A stretch of 64,000 nt of DNA from Streptomyces sp. WM6386. GTDB taxonomy: Bacteria; Actinomycetota; Actinomycetes; Streptomycetales; Streptomycetaceae. Shown here one piece after another: positions 17,379-25,641 of the stretch. The notes under the pieces were generated by a model. It had not been told where the DNA came from. It made no database searches and saw only the letters and a program-made list of their open reading frames with translations. The DNA is taken from contig NZ_JXTE01000007.1 of assembly GCF_000972385.1 (NCBI RefSeq), forward strand, positions 62,001 to 126,000, given 5' to 3'. Position numbers and translations under genes: made by a program. Position 1 is the first letter of the stretch. Each line of letters starts with the position of its first letter.

Positions 17379-18503
17379 ATGCCCTTCTCCGATCGCATAC
17401 GGTCCCGTACCCGGCTCACGGTCCTCGCCGCACTCTCGGCCGTCCTCGCCGCCCTGTTCACCGCGACGCCCGCCCAGGCCGCCACCGGCTCGATCACCGG
17501 TCTCGCGGGCAAGTGCGTCGATGTCGCGGGTGCGAGCAGCGCCGACGGCACCGCCGTACAGCTCTACGACTGCAACGGAACAGGTGCCCAGACCTGGTCC
17601 AACTCCGGTGACGGAACCCTGCGCGCGCTCGGCAAGTGCCTGGACGTCGTCGACCGCGGCACCGCCGACGGCGCGGCGGTCCAGTTGTGGGGCTGCTCGG
17701 GCGGCGCCAACCAGCAGTGGGTGGTCACCGCGGCGCGCGACATCGTCAATCCGGCCGCGAACAAGTGCCTGGACGTCCGGGACAACAGCAGCGCCAACGG
17801 CACCCGGCTGCAGATCTGGACCTGCTCCGGCGGGGCGAACCAGAAGTGGAACGCGCCCGCGAGCGGGGGCGGCACCACGCCGTCCGGGTTCGTCGTCTCC
17901 GAGGCCCAGTTCAACCAGATGTTCCCGAACAGGAATTCCTTCTACACCTACGGCGGCCTCACCGCGGCCCTCAGCGCCTACCCCGGGTTCGCGGGTACCG
18001 GCAGTGACACGGTGAAGAAGCAGGAGGCGGCCGCGTTCCTGGCCAACGTCAACCACGAGACCGGCGGACTGGTCCACATCGTCGAGCAGAACACCGCCAA
18101 CTACCCCACCTACTGCGACTGGAGCCGCCCGTACGGCTGCCCGGCGGGCCAGGCCGCCTACTACGGCCGCGGGCCGATCCAGCTCAGCTGGAACTTCAAC
18201 TACAAGGCCGCGGGCGACGCCCTCGGTATCGATCTCCTGGGCAACCCCTGGCTGGTGCAGAACGACTCGGCCGTGGCCTGGAAGACAGGGCTGTGGTACT
18301 GGAACACCCAGTCCGGACCCGGCACGATGACCCCGCACAACGCCATGGTCGACCAGGCCGGCTTCGGGCAGACGATCCGCAGCATCAACGGCTCCCTGGA
18401 GTGCGACGGCAAGAACCCGGCCCAGGTGCAGAGCCGCGTCGACGCCTACAACCGGTTCACCTCGATCCTCGGCGTCGCGCCGGGCGCCAACCTCTACTGC
18501 TGA
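17379..18503 (+). CDS. Secreted GH19 chitinase with N-terminal ricin-type lectin module
   Basis: The 374-residue preprotein starts with a signal peptide ending near ATPAQA (about residue 35). It continues with a ricin B/CBM13 module (about 37-160) containing repeated GKCLDV...GTxVQLxxCxGxxxQxW units. After a GGGTTPS linker comes the GH19 catalytic domain (about 170-374). Candidate catalytic Glu lies in NVNHETGG, and the substrate-cleft block is YYGRGPIQLSWNFNY. The enzyme cleaves chitin with inversion, outside the cell. AGGAG lies 11 nt before ATG. The promoter holds a dre-like site. An NPP1 gene follows after 12 nt, so the two form an operon. Confidence 0.93.
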   Translation: MPFSDRIRSRTRLTVLAALSAVLAALFTATPAQAATGSITGLAGKCVDVAGASSADGTAVQLYDCNGTGAQTWSNSGDGTLRALGKCLDVVDRGTADGAAVQLWGCSGGANQQWVVTAARDIVNPAANKCLDVRDNSSANGTRLQIWTCSGGANQKWNAPASGGGTTPSGFVVSEAQFNQMFPNRNSFYTYGGLTAALSAYPGFAGTGSDTVKKQEAAAFLANVNHETGGLVHIVEQNTANYPTYCDWSRPYGCPAGQAAYYGRGPIQLSWNFNYKAAGDALGIDLLGNPWLVQNDSAVAWKTGLWYWNTQSGPGTMTPHNAMVDQAGFGQTIRSINGSLECDGKNPAQVQSRVDAYNRFTSILGVAPGANLYC

Positions 18504-18515
18504 CAAGGCGGCGCG

Positions 18516-19298
18516 ATGATGCCCGAGTCGACATTCCGGTTCAGACCCCTCGCCCAGGCGCTGCTCGGCGCGTTCGGCGCGCTGACGTTCCTCGTGGCCG
18601 TCCCGTCCACCGCCCACGCGGACGTGCTGACCCTGCTCCCCCAGAACGCCGACGGCCTGGAGCAGACCTTCTCCCCCGCGTACGACTACGACCGCGACAG
18701 CTGCTACGCCACCGCGGCGATCGGCGCCGACGGCACCCTCAACCCCGGCCTCAAGCTCGGCGGCGATGTCAACGGCAAGTGCCACGACCCCGCCCAACTG
18801 GCCAACGCCAACACCTACTCACGCGCGAAGTGCAACAACGGCTGGTGTGCCGTGATGTACGCCAGTTACTTCGAGAAGGACCAGGCGACGCTCGGCCCGG
18901 CGGCCATCGGACACCGGCACGACTGGGAGCATGTCGTGGTGTGGGTCAACGACGACCAGGTCCGGTACGTGTCGGTGTCCCAGCACAGCGGCTACCAGGT
19001 GGCCGCCCGCTCGGCGGTCCGCTTCGACGGCACCCACCCGAAGATCGTCTACCACAAGGACGGCATCTCGACCCACTGCTTCCGCTTCGCCAACAGCAAC
19101 GACGAACCGGCGGAGAACGCCACCGGCACATGGTTCTTCCCCCGGCTCGTCGGCTGGAACGGTTATCCGGCCGGCTACCGCGACAAGCTGACCGGCGCGG
19201 ACTTCGGCTCGGCGACCCTCAAGATCGACGACGGCGACTTGCCGTACCACCTCGCCGCCTCGAAGCCCTCGGGCATCGCGTTCGACCCGTACGCATGA
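18516..19298 (+). CDS. Secreted NPP1 (Nep1-like, necrosis-inducing) protein
   Basis: The 260-residue protein has a signal peptide ending at about TAHA (residue 35). It also has the NLP signature GHRHDWEHVVVW at about residues 131-142, which holds the metal- and membrane-active residues of Nep1-like cytolysins. Two Cys pairs are plausible (CYATAA with KCHDP, and KCNNGWC). In plant pathogens these proteins lyse dicot cells by binding glycosylinositol phosphorylceramides; actinobacterial members are less well studied. It is encoded 12 nt after the chitinase gene. ATG 18516 and ATG 18519 are both possible starts. Confidence 0.88.
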   Translation: MMPESTFRFRPLAQALLGAFGALTFLVAVPSTAHADVLTLLPQNADGLEQTFSPAYDYDRDSCYATAAIGADGTLNPGLKLGGDVNGKCHDPAQLANANTYSRAKCNNGWCAVMYASYFEKDQATLGPAAIGHRHDWEHVVVWVNDDQVRYVSVSQHSGYQVAARSAVRFDGTHPKIVYHKDGISTHCFRFANSNDEPAENATGTWFFPRLVGWNGYPAGYRDKLTGADFGSATLKIDDGDLPYHLAASKPSGIAFDPYA

Positions 19299-19395
19299 CA
19301 GGCATGGCAGTGGTCCGCCTACTTTGGTAGCCGTCCGTGCCATCCGAGGATGGTTCTTCCCGCGACGATCGCCCGATGCCCGCCATCTCCCGCTT

Positions 19396-19428
19396 CCCCC
19401 AGGGTGAAGACACAACTCACCCTGGGGG
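19396..19428 (+). promoter_or_regulatory. 12-bp hairpin covering the ribosome binding site of the beta-helix gene
   Basis: CCCCCAGGGTGA (19396-19407) and TCACCCTGGGGG (19417-19428) are exact reverse complements with a 9-nt loop. The GGGGG at the 3' end is also the only Shine-Dalgarno for the ATG at 19433, 4 nt away. It could terminate the chitinase-NPP1 transcript, or hide the ribosome site until opened. Confidence 0.7.
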
Positions 19429-19432
19429 AAAC

Positions 19433-21394
19433 ATGGTGATCCTGCACCATCGGACGAGAGCGGGCGCGCCGACCGCGGTGGCGCTGGCGATGACAGTGGC
19501 GATGACGGTCCTGCCGACCTCGGCGTCGGCCGAACAGCCCGCAGCGGGCCCGCAGTTGTACGTCGCCCCGTGGGGCGAGGACTCCTGGCCCGGCACCCTG
19601 GACCACCCCTTCGCCACCCCGGCACGCGCACAACAGGCCGCACGCGCCCGGGCACCTCGGAGGACGTCCGGCCTGGTGGTGAACCTGCGCGGGGGGACGT
19701 ACACCCTCAAGGAGCCGCTGCGGCTGTCGGAGGCCGCGGGTGACTCCGGGGTGATCTACCAGGCGTACGGCTACGGGACCCCGCGGCAGGAGCGGGTCAC
19801 CCTCAGCGGCGGCCGGCGGATCTCCGGCTGGCGACCGGACCCGGGGCGGCGGGGGTTCTGGCGCGCGGACGTGGGCGGTCTGGAGACCCGGCAGCTCTAC
19901 GTCGACGGGCGCCGCGCCACCCGGCTCTCCCGCGAGGGCGCCGGCTTCGACGGCACGCTGAGGGTGACGAAGAGCGGCTACGTCACCACCAGCGCCGTGC
20001 CGCGGAGTTGGAAGAACCCCGCCGACATCGAGTTCGTCTACCGCGGCGGCTATGTGGAAGGCCGCTGCGGAGTCGCCGGTGTCTCCGGCACCGCCATCAC
20101 GATGGACCAGCCCTGCTGGGACCTGGCCCAAGCCCTGTACGGCGGACCGGAGTTGCTCACCTCACCGACGGCTGTCGAGAACTCCCCCAGCTTCGAGCCC
20201 GAGCCCGGCGGCTGGTACCTCGACCGCTCCCGCCCCGGTCACCACGAGCTGCTCTACTTCCCGCGCCCCGGTCAGGACATGCGCCGCGCCGAGGTGATCG
20301 CCCCGGTCCTGGAGAACCTGGTCACCGGCACCGGCCGACCGGGCCGCCCCCTGCACGACATCGGCCTGCGGGGTCTGACGTTCGCGGACGCCACCTGGCT
20401 GGCGCCCAGCGAGCCCGCCGGGTTCGCCTCCGCGTGGAGCATGTATCTGCGGCCCGGAAAGGGCGACGACGCGCGGCTGCTGACGGTGCCCGGTACGGTC
20501 GCCTTCCGCGCCGCCGAGCGGATCACGCTGGAGGGCAACCGGTTCACCCGTCTCGGCGCCCAGGCACTGGAGTTGTCGCGGAACAGCTCGTACAACACCA
20601 TCGACGGAAACCTCATCGACGACGTCTCCGACGGCGGCATCCTGATGGGAGTGGTCCCGCCGGACCAGAAGGGCACCGACCGCGGCAACCGGATCACCAA
20701 CAACCGGATCCACCACATCGGCGCGGAGTACCACGCCGCCTCCGCCATCTGGGACACCGCGACCCAGCACACCACCATCGCGCACAACCAGGTCGACCAC
20801 GTCCCCTACACCGGCATCCTGTCCGGTCCCGCCGACGACCTGCGCGGCATCATGCGCGGCAACCGCATCCTCGGCAACCGCGTCTTCGCGACGAACCGGC
20901 TCCTGGCCGACGGCGGCGGCATCTACCTGCGGGGCGAACAGGGCACCTCGTTCGCCGACGGCGCCGTCCTCAGCGGCAACGCGGTGACCAGCAGCAAGTA
21001 CGGCGAGTGGAACGTCGGGATCTACACCGACGACAGCACCAACTGGACCACCGTGGACGGCAACGCGGTCTACGACTATGTCGCCGCCATCGGCGGATGC
21101 AGCGAGGAGTGGGGCGACCGCCCCGTCCGCAACGTGCGCTACCGCGGCAACTTCTGGGACGACGCGGTGCCCTCATGGCTGGAGCGGCGGGACTTCCCCG
21201 GGGCGTGGCCGCCGGCCGACGAGGCACACCCCGACGAGGGGTGCGGAGACCCGCACGACCTCGAGTTCACCGGCAACACCCTGCTGTCCCCGCGCGACCC
21301 CGGGCAGACCTGCGCGGCCGACGCCCGCTGCGCCGCCGTACTGGCGAACGCCGGACCGCTGCCGCGGTACCGGCAGCGGCTGGGCCTGCGCTGA
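19433..21394 (+). CDS. Secreted right-handed parallel beta-helix protein
   Basis: The protein of about 653 residues has a signal peptide (MVILHHRTRAGAPTAVALAM to about TSASA). A PL6/PL-like start follows: LYVAPWGEDSWPGTLDHPFA and LRGGTYTLKEPLRLSEAAGD. The middle and end carry many beta-helix rungs (HTTIAHNQVDHVPYTGIL, MRGNRILGNRVF, GAVLSGNAVTSSKYGEWNVG). Proteins of this type are polysaccharide lyases or glycoside hydrolases; the exact class is not visible. I chose ATG 19433 since it precedes the signal peptide directly; ATGs at 19337 and 19376 are alternatives. It follows the chitinase-NPP1 pair and may act with them on plant or fungal wall polymers. Confidence 0.82.
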   Translation: MVILHHRTRAGAPTAVALAMTVAMTVLPTSASAEQPAAGPQLYVAPWGEDSWPGTLDHPFATPARAQQAARARAPRRTSGLVVNLRGGTYTLKEPLRLSEAAGDSGVIYQAYGYGTPRQERVTLSGGRRISGWRPDPGRRGFWRADVGGLETRQLYVDGRRATRLSREGAGFDGTLRVTKSGYVTTSAVPRSWKNPADIEFVYRGGYVEGRCGVAGVSGTAITMDQPCWDLAQALYGGPELLTSPTAVENSPSFEPEPGGWYLDRSRPGHHELLYFPRPGQDMRRAEVIAPVLENLVTGTGRPGRPLHDIGLRGLTFADATWLAPSEPAGFASAWSMYLRPGKGDDARLLTVPGTVAFRAAERITLEGNRFTRLGAQALELSRNSSYNTIDGNLIDDVSDGGILMGVVPPDQKGTDRGNRITNNRIHHIGAEYHAASAIWDTATQHTTIAHNQVDHVPYTGILSGPADDLRGIMRGNRILGNRVFATNRLLADGGGIYLRGEQGTSFADGAVLSGNAVTSSKYGEWNVGIYTDDSTNWTTVDGNAVYDYVAAIGGCSEEWGDRPVRNVRYRGNFWDDAVPSWLERRDFPGAWPPADEAHPDEGCGDPHDLEFTGNTLLSPRDPGQTCAADARCAAVLANAGPLPRYRQRLGLR

Positions 21395-21403
21395 GGGAAA
21401 GAC

Positions 21404-21441
21404 GAAGGGCCCTCGCGGGCTGCTGCCCGCGAAGGCCCTTC
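21404..21441. terminator. Bidirectional terminator between beta-helix gene and tRNA-Pro
   Basis: GAAGGGCC-C-TCGCGGGC (from 21404) pairs with GCCCGCGA-A-GGCCCTTC (to 21441) around a TGCT loop. The one mismatch on the plus transcript becomes a G-U pair on the minus transcript. It lies 10 bp after the beta-helix stop and 7 bp from the 3' end of the tRNA. Confidence 0.85.
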
Positions 21442-21447
21442 ACACCG

Positions 21448-21521
<74 letters not shown>

Positions 21522-21593
21522 GTGCGACTCCCCCGGACGAACCGCGGGAACACGCAGGTAAACCCTACCGCATGGACGTGACGACGGCGGACG

Positions 21594-23036
21594 TCAGCCG
21601 CGTACGGCCGTCGGCCGGCCGGCCTCCGACGGTTCGCCCGTGGCCCGCGCCGTCCCGGTCGCACGGCCCGCCCGGCGGACCGGCACCAGCAGGGCGGCCA
21701 GGGCGGCGGCGAGGCACAGGGCCGCGAGCAGGGTGAAGCCGTGGGTGTAGCCGGAACCGTACGGCAGCCCGGAGGGCTGGAGCCGGCCGGTGACCAGGAC
21801 GCTCGTGACAGCGGCGCCGATGGAGCCGCCGATGGTGCGGATGTTGGCGTTCATACCGGTGGCGGCGCCGGTCTGCTCGGGCGGCACGCTGCCGACGATC
21901 AGGTTGGCCATCGAGGCGAAGGCCAGTCCGATGCCGAGGCCGAACACTCCCGCGACGACGGCGATCTGCCACTGCGCGGCGTGCCAGAGGGCGAGGAATC
22001 CGAGGGCCACCGCGCCGAGCGCGGCGCCGGTGGTGAGCAGCGCCTTCGCGCCGACCACGGGTGCCAGCCGGCCGCTGAGGATGCCGGAGCAGAACATCGC
22101 CAGCAGCATCGGCAGCATCAGCAGTCCGGAGGTCGTGACGCTCGCGCCGAAGCCGTACCCGGCCGAGCTCGGCGTCTGCACGAAGGCCGGCAGGAAGGAC
22201 CAGAGCGCGTACATGCCCGCGCCGAAGAGGAACGCGACGGTGTTGGTCGTCCACACCGCGGGCAGTCGCATGACCCGCAGGTCGATCAGCGGGGAGCGCG
22301 AGCGGGCCTCGGCCAGCAGCCACAGCACGAACAGGACGACGGCCACGGCGAACAGGCCGAGCACCCGGGCCGACCCCCAGCCCCATGTGCCCGCCTGGCT
22401 CAGCGGCAGCAGCAGGGCCACCAGCCACGCCGACAGCAGGACGGCGCCGAGCCAACTGACCCTGCCCTCGGCCCGGCTGGGTGACTCGGGGACGTAGCGC
22501 AGGGCGATCAGAGTGGTTGCCGCGACGACCGCGACGGGGATCCAGAACAGCCAGCGGTAGTCGAGCGCGGAGACGATGGGTCCGGCCGCGACGATGCCGA
22601 CTCCGCCGCCCGCGGCGATCACGGCGGACAGGTTGCTGATGCTGCCGGGGACCTCGGACGGGGCGAACTCGTCGCGGATGATGCCGAAGGAGAGCGGGAA
22701 CAGGGCGCCGCCGACGCCCTGGACGACCCGGGCGACGATCAGCATGCCGATGTTCGGCGCGAGGGCGGCGAGCAGACAGCCGGCCAGGACGACGAGCAGG
22801 ACGGCGACGAGGGTGCGCTTCTTGCCGATCAGGTCGCCGATGCGGCCGAGGATCGGGGTGAAGACCGAGGCGGACAGCAGATACGCCGTCATCACCCAGG
22901 TCGCGGTGGACTGCGAGGTGTGCAGTGCGTGCTGGACGGTCGGCAGGGCCGGCGCGATCAGCGACTGCAGCATGGCGAACACGCCGGCACCGGTCGCGAG
23001 GACCGCGAAGGTGAGGCGGGTGGACTTGCGGGGCAT
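21594..23036 (-). CDS. MFS multidrug exporter, DHA2 family
   Basis: The 480-residue membrane protein has about 14 predicted helices. Motif A reads GRIGDLIGKKRTL between the second and third helices, and the start is MPRKSTRLTFAVLATGAGVF. The DHA2 (EmrB/QacA) group exports drugs and cationic compounds with protons. ATG 23036 has GAGAGG 6 nt upstream; a longer frame from 23108 is not supported. It is divergent from a TetR gene with three operators between them, the usual arrangement for a repressor-controlled exporter. Confidence 0.88.
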   Translation of the reverse strand: MPRKSTRLTFAVLATGAGVFAMLQSLIAPALPTVQHALHTSQSTATWVMTAYLLSASVFTPILGRIGDLIGKKRTLVAVLLVVLAGCLLAALAPNIGMLIVARVVQGVGGALFPLSFGIIRDEFAPSEVPGSISNLSAVIAAGGGVGIVAAGPIVSALDYRWLFWIPVAVVAATTLIALRYVPESPSRAEGRVSWLGAVLLSAWLVALLLPLSQAGTWGWGSARVLGLFAVAVVLFVLWLLAEARSRSPLIDLRVMRLPAVWTTNTVAFLFGAGMYALWSFLPAFVQTPSSAGYGFGASVTTSGLLMLPMLLAMFCSGILSGRLAPVVGAKALLTTGAALGAVALGFLALWHAAQWQIAVVAGVFGLGIGLAFASMANLIVGSVPPEQTGAATGMNANIRTIGGSIGAAVTSVLVTGRLQPSGLPYGSGYTHGFTLLAALCLAAALAALLVPVRRAGRATGTARATGEPSEAGRPTAVRG

Positions 23037-23120
23037 GGAGAGCCTCTCCGAACACAGAGTGCGGCCGGAGCCTCGTGGGAAGCGGTCGCGGAAAGGGCAG
23101 GGACGCACCTCGACTGATAA

Positions 23121-23191
23121 AGTGGAGGCACGCCTCCACTCTAGCGGAGGCTCACCTCCGCTTCAACCCGGAACGGAGGTTGACCTCCGTT
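23121..23191. promoter_or_regulatory. Three tandem TetR-type operators
   Basis: Three copies of GGAGG-N4-CCTCC lie between the divergent exporter and TetR genes: 23121-23140, 23143-23162 and 23172-23191. Copy 1 is nearly perfect over 20 bp (AGTGGAGGCACGCCTCCACT). The flanks follow A-G/A-Y on the left and the complement on the right. Centres are 22 and 29 bp apart. Both promoters must lie within or beside the array. Confidence 0.8.
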
Positions 23192-23210
23192 TCAGCCCCG
23201 GGAGGCTTCC

Positions 23211-23789
23211 GTGACCGCCCAGTCGTCCCCCGTCAGCGAGATCGTCGCGGCCCGCCGTCCCACCCGGAAGGACGCCGCCCGCAACTACGACGCCCTGCTG
23301 GCCGCCGCCCGCGAGGCCTTCGCGGAGCACGGGGCGGAGGCCTCCCTGGAGGACATCGCCCGGCGGGCGGGCGTCGGCATCGGCACGCTGTACCGGAACT
23401 TCCCCACCAGGCGCCATCTCTTCGAGACCGTGTACGCGGACGAGGTGAACACCCTGGTGCGGGTCGCCGAGGAAGTGGCCGACCGGGAGCCCTGGGACGC
23501 CCTGACCGCATGGCTCGACCGGTTCGCGGGCTACATGGTCACGAAGCGGGCCGTCCGCGAGGCCCTCAACGACGAGTCGGAGATCTTCACCGCCTGCCGC
23601 GAGTCGATGTACGCGGCCGGCCGCCCCCTGTTCGCCCGTGCCCAGCAGGCCGGCGAGGCACGCACGGACATGGACTTCGTCGAGCTGCTGCGCATGGTCG
23701 CGGGCATCACCGCTACGTCCTTCGACGACGACGCCCAGCGCAGGCGGGTCATGTCGATCGCCCTGGACGGCGTGCGCACGAAGGCCTAG
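23211..23789 (+). CDS. TetR family repressor
   Basis: The 192-residue protein has an N-terminal TetR helix-turn-helix at about residues 25-68: AAREAFAEHGAEASLEDIAR then RAGVGIGTLYRNFPTRRHLF. The ligand-binding region follows, about 80-190. GTG 23211 has GGGAGG 6 nt upstream. It very likely represses the divergent DHA2 exporter and itself through the three GGAGG-N4-CCTCC operators. The inducer is unknown. Confidence 0.9.
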   Translation: MTAQSSPVSEIVAARRPTRKDAARNYDALLAAAREAFAEHGAEASLEDIARRAGVGIGTLYRNFPTRRHLFETVYADEVNTLVRVAEEVADREPWDALTAWLDRFAGYMVTKRAVREALNDESEIFTACRESMYAAGRPLFARAQQAGEARTDMDFVELLRMVAGITATSFDDDAQRRRVMSIALDGVRTKA

Positions 23790-23796
23790 CTTCTCC

Positions 23797-23816
23797 TTGC
23801 CTGACTCAAGTAAGTT
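23797..23816 (+). promoter_or_regulatory. MarR-type operator overlapping a leaderless promoter
   Basis: TTGCCTGACTCAAGTAA at 23797-23813 matches the operator consensus TTGCYTRACTYAAGYAA found at the MarR gene (32.8 kb). It overlaps the -10 element TAAGTT (23811-23816), which ends 7 nt before the esterase ATG. Confidence 0.65.
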
Positions 23817-23823
23817 CGGCCGC

Positions 23824-24741
23824 ATGTCCCTCTTGGCTCGACCCCCGATCGCCGCCCTCGCGGCCATCGCGATGCAGCGAACGACCCGGCTGGCCGGCCG
23901 GCGTCTGGCCGGCTCGTCGTACGCCCGCTTCCCCGAATTCCCGCGCAGGGTAAGGGAATTGACGATCCCGACGTCGATGGCCCCGGCCCGCGCCACGGTC
24001 TATCTGCCGACCGTCACCGACGGTGCGACGCCTGCGGTGCACGTCAACTTCCACGGTGGCGGATACGTCATGACGCTGACCGAGCTGGACGACCCGCTGT
24101 GCCGGTTCCTGGCCGCGGAGGCGGGCGTGGTCGTGATCAACGTGGACTACGTGGTCGCCCCCCAGCACCCGTTCCCGGCGCCGGCCCGGCAGGCCTACGA
24201 GGTCGTCCGCTGGGTCGCCGAGCACGGCACCGAGCAGGGCTGGGACGGCGGCCGGCTCACGGTGGGCGGGCAGAGCGCGGGCGGCGGGCTCGCGGCAGCC
24301 GTGGCCCGCCAGGCGCTGGAGGAGGCCGGCCCCGGGATCGCCCTCCAGGTCCTGCACTACCCGCCGCTCGACCTGGCGACCGGCGCCCGGCACAAGAAGG
24401 CGGCCGTCGCCCGGCCGATGCTGCGGCCCTGGATGGCCGACGTCTTCGACACCTCGTACATCCCGGACGTACGGCTGCGCCGCGACCGGCTCGCCTCCCC
24501 CGCGCACCCGTCGGACACCGCCGACCTGAAGGGCATCGCCCCGGCGCTGATCGTCACGGCCGAGTACGACCTCCTGAAGGCGGAGGCACAGAGCTACGCC
24601 GACCGGCTGCGGTCCGTGGGCGCGCTCGCCGGGCACCATGACGTGACCGGCGCCGACCACGGCTACGACGGCAAGGACGAGGTGAAGGCGCGGGAGACGT
24701 ACACGTTGATTGCCCGGCATGTGCGGGAAGCCGTCGGCTGA
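23824..24741 (+). CDS. Alpha/beta hydrolase, hormone-sensitive-lipase (HSL) type esterase
   Basis: The 305-residue protein has the HSL oxyanion motif HGGGYV and the nucleophile elbow GGQSAGGG. A candidate Asp lies in VTAEYDLL and a His in GADHGYDGKD, giving a full Ser-Asp-His triad. It hydrolyses small acyl esters or lactones; the natural substrate is unknown. The transcript looks leaderless: TAAGTT ends 7 nt before ATG 23824 and there is no ribosome site. A MarR-type operator overlaps that promoter. Confidence 0.87.
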   Translation: MSLLARPPIAALAAIAMQRTTRLAGRRLAGSSYARFPEFPRRVRELTIPTSMAPARATVYLPTVTDGATPAVHVNFHGGGYVMTLTELDDPLCRFLAAEAGVVVINVDYVVAPQHPFPAPARQAYEVVRWVAEHGTEQGWDGGRLTVGGQSAGGGLAAAVARQALEEAGPGIALQVLHYPPLDLATGARHKKAAVARPMLRPWMADVFDTSYIPDVRLRRDRLASPAHPSDTADLKGIAPALIVTAEYDLLKAEAQSYADRLRSVGALAGHHDVTGADHGYDGKDEVKARETYTLIARHVREAVG

Positions 24742-24836
24742 CCGCCGAAACGGTCACCGGCTGGATCAGATGGGCAAGGACTGAGCCTCCGAAAATCCCA
24801 ACGCCCCTCCCCAGCCCGCCGGTTATGGTCCGCTGC

Positions 24837-25577
24837 ATGCGACTCACGGTTCTCGGCGGCTGCGGCGCCTGGCCCACCGCAGACCAGGCGTGCAGCGGCT
24901 ATCTCGTCGAACACGAAGGGTTCCGGCTGCTCGTCGATCCCGGATACGCCTCGCTGCCCCGGCTGTTGAGACACGGCACCGTCGACGAGGTCGACGCCGT
25001 CCTGCTCAGCCACGGTCATCCCGACCACTGCGCCGACCTCAATCCCCTGCTGCGCGCACGGGGCTTGAGCGACGACCCGCCGCCATCCCTTCCGGTGTTC
25101 GCACCGCACGGCGCGGCGGACGCCGTTCTGGCGCTGGACAAGCCGAGCATGCTGGCGGGCGCCTACGAGCTCCGTGAGTTCACCCCCGGCGACCGCATGG
25201 GCATCGGCCCGTTCACAGCCGACACCTGGCTCCTGCCGCACTTCGTGCCCAACGCCGGCATCCGGCTCGCCACAGCCGACGCGGTGCTCGCCTACACCGG
25301 CGACACCGGCCCCAGCCCCGACATCGAGCACTTGGCCGCCGGGGCCGATCTGTTCCTGTCGGAGGCGACGTACGTGGAGAAGGTTCCGGAGGCCGACGAG
25401 CCCTATCTGCTGACCGCACGGCTGGCAGGCCGGTACGCCCATCAGGCGGGTGCGGCAAGGCTGTTGCTCACCCACCTGTGGCCGGGCACCGACCCGGGGG
25501 CGGCTCTGGAAGCGGCCGGTGAAGCCTTCGCCGACCCCCTCGACATCGCCGCCCCGGACCTCGTCGTGGACCTCTGA
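24837..25577 (+). CDS. MBL-fold metallo-hydrolase
   Basis: The 246-residue protein has the metallo-beta-lactamase metal motif HGHPDHCAD at about residues 59-67. Further candidate ligands are in LLPHFVPNAG, AYTGDTGPS and LLTHLWPG. This pattern resembles RNase Z/phosphodiesterase-like MBL proteins without an RNA-processing exosite. TATGGT at 24824-24829 ends 7 nt before ATG 24837, suggesting a leaderless mRNA. It stands alone between the esterase and a terminator. Confidence 0.85.
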   Translation: MRLTVLGGCGAWPTADQACSGYLVEHEGFRLLVDPGYASLPRLLRHGTVDEVDAVLLSHGHPDHCADLNPLLRARGLSDDPPPSLPVFAPHGAADAVLALDKPSMLAGAYELREFTPGDRMGIGPFTADTWLLPHFVPNAGIRLATADAVLAYTGDTGPSPDIEHLAAGADLFLSEATYVEKVPEADEPYLLTARLAGRYAHQAGAARLLLTHLWPGTDPGAALEAAGEAFADPLDIAAPDLVVDL

Positions 25578-25582
25578 CATGC

Positions 25583-25623
25583 CGGAGGCCGGTCTCCGCA
25601 GCGCATGCGGTGACCGGCTTCCG
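25583..25623. terminator. Bidirectional terminator between MBL-fold gene and AAHS transporter gene
   Basis: GGAGGCCGGTCTCCGCA and TGCGGTGACCGGCTTCC form a long imperfect stem around a GCGCA loop. The GCCGGTC/GACCGGC and CCGCA/TGCGG segments pair perfectly. It lies between two convergent genes. Confidence 0.75.
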
Positions 25624-25641
25624 TCCTTCCCCCCGACCCGG

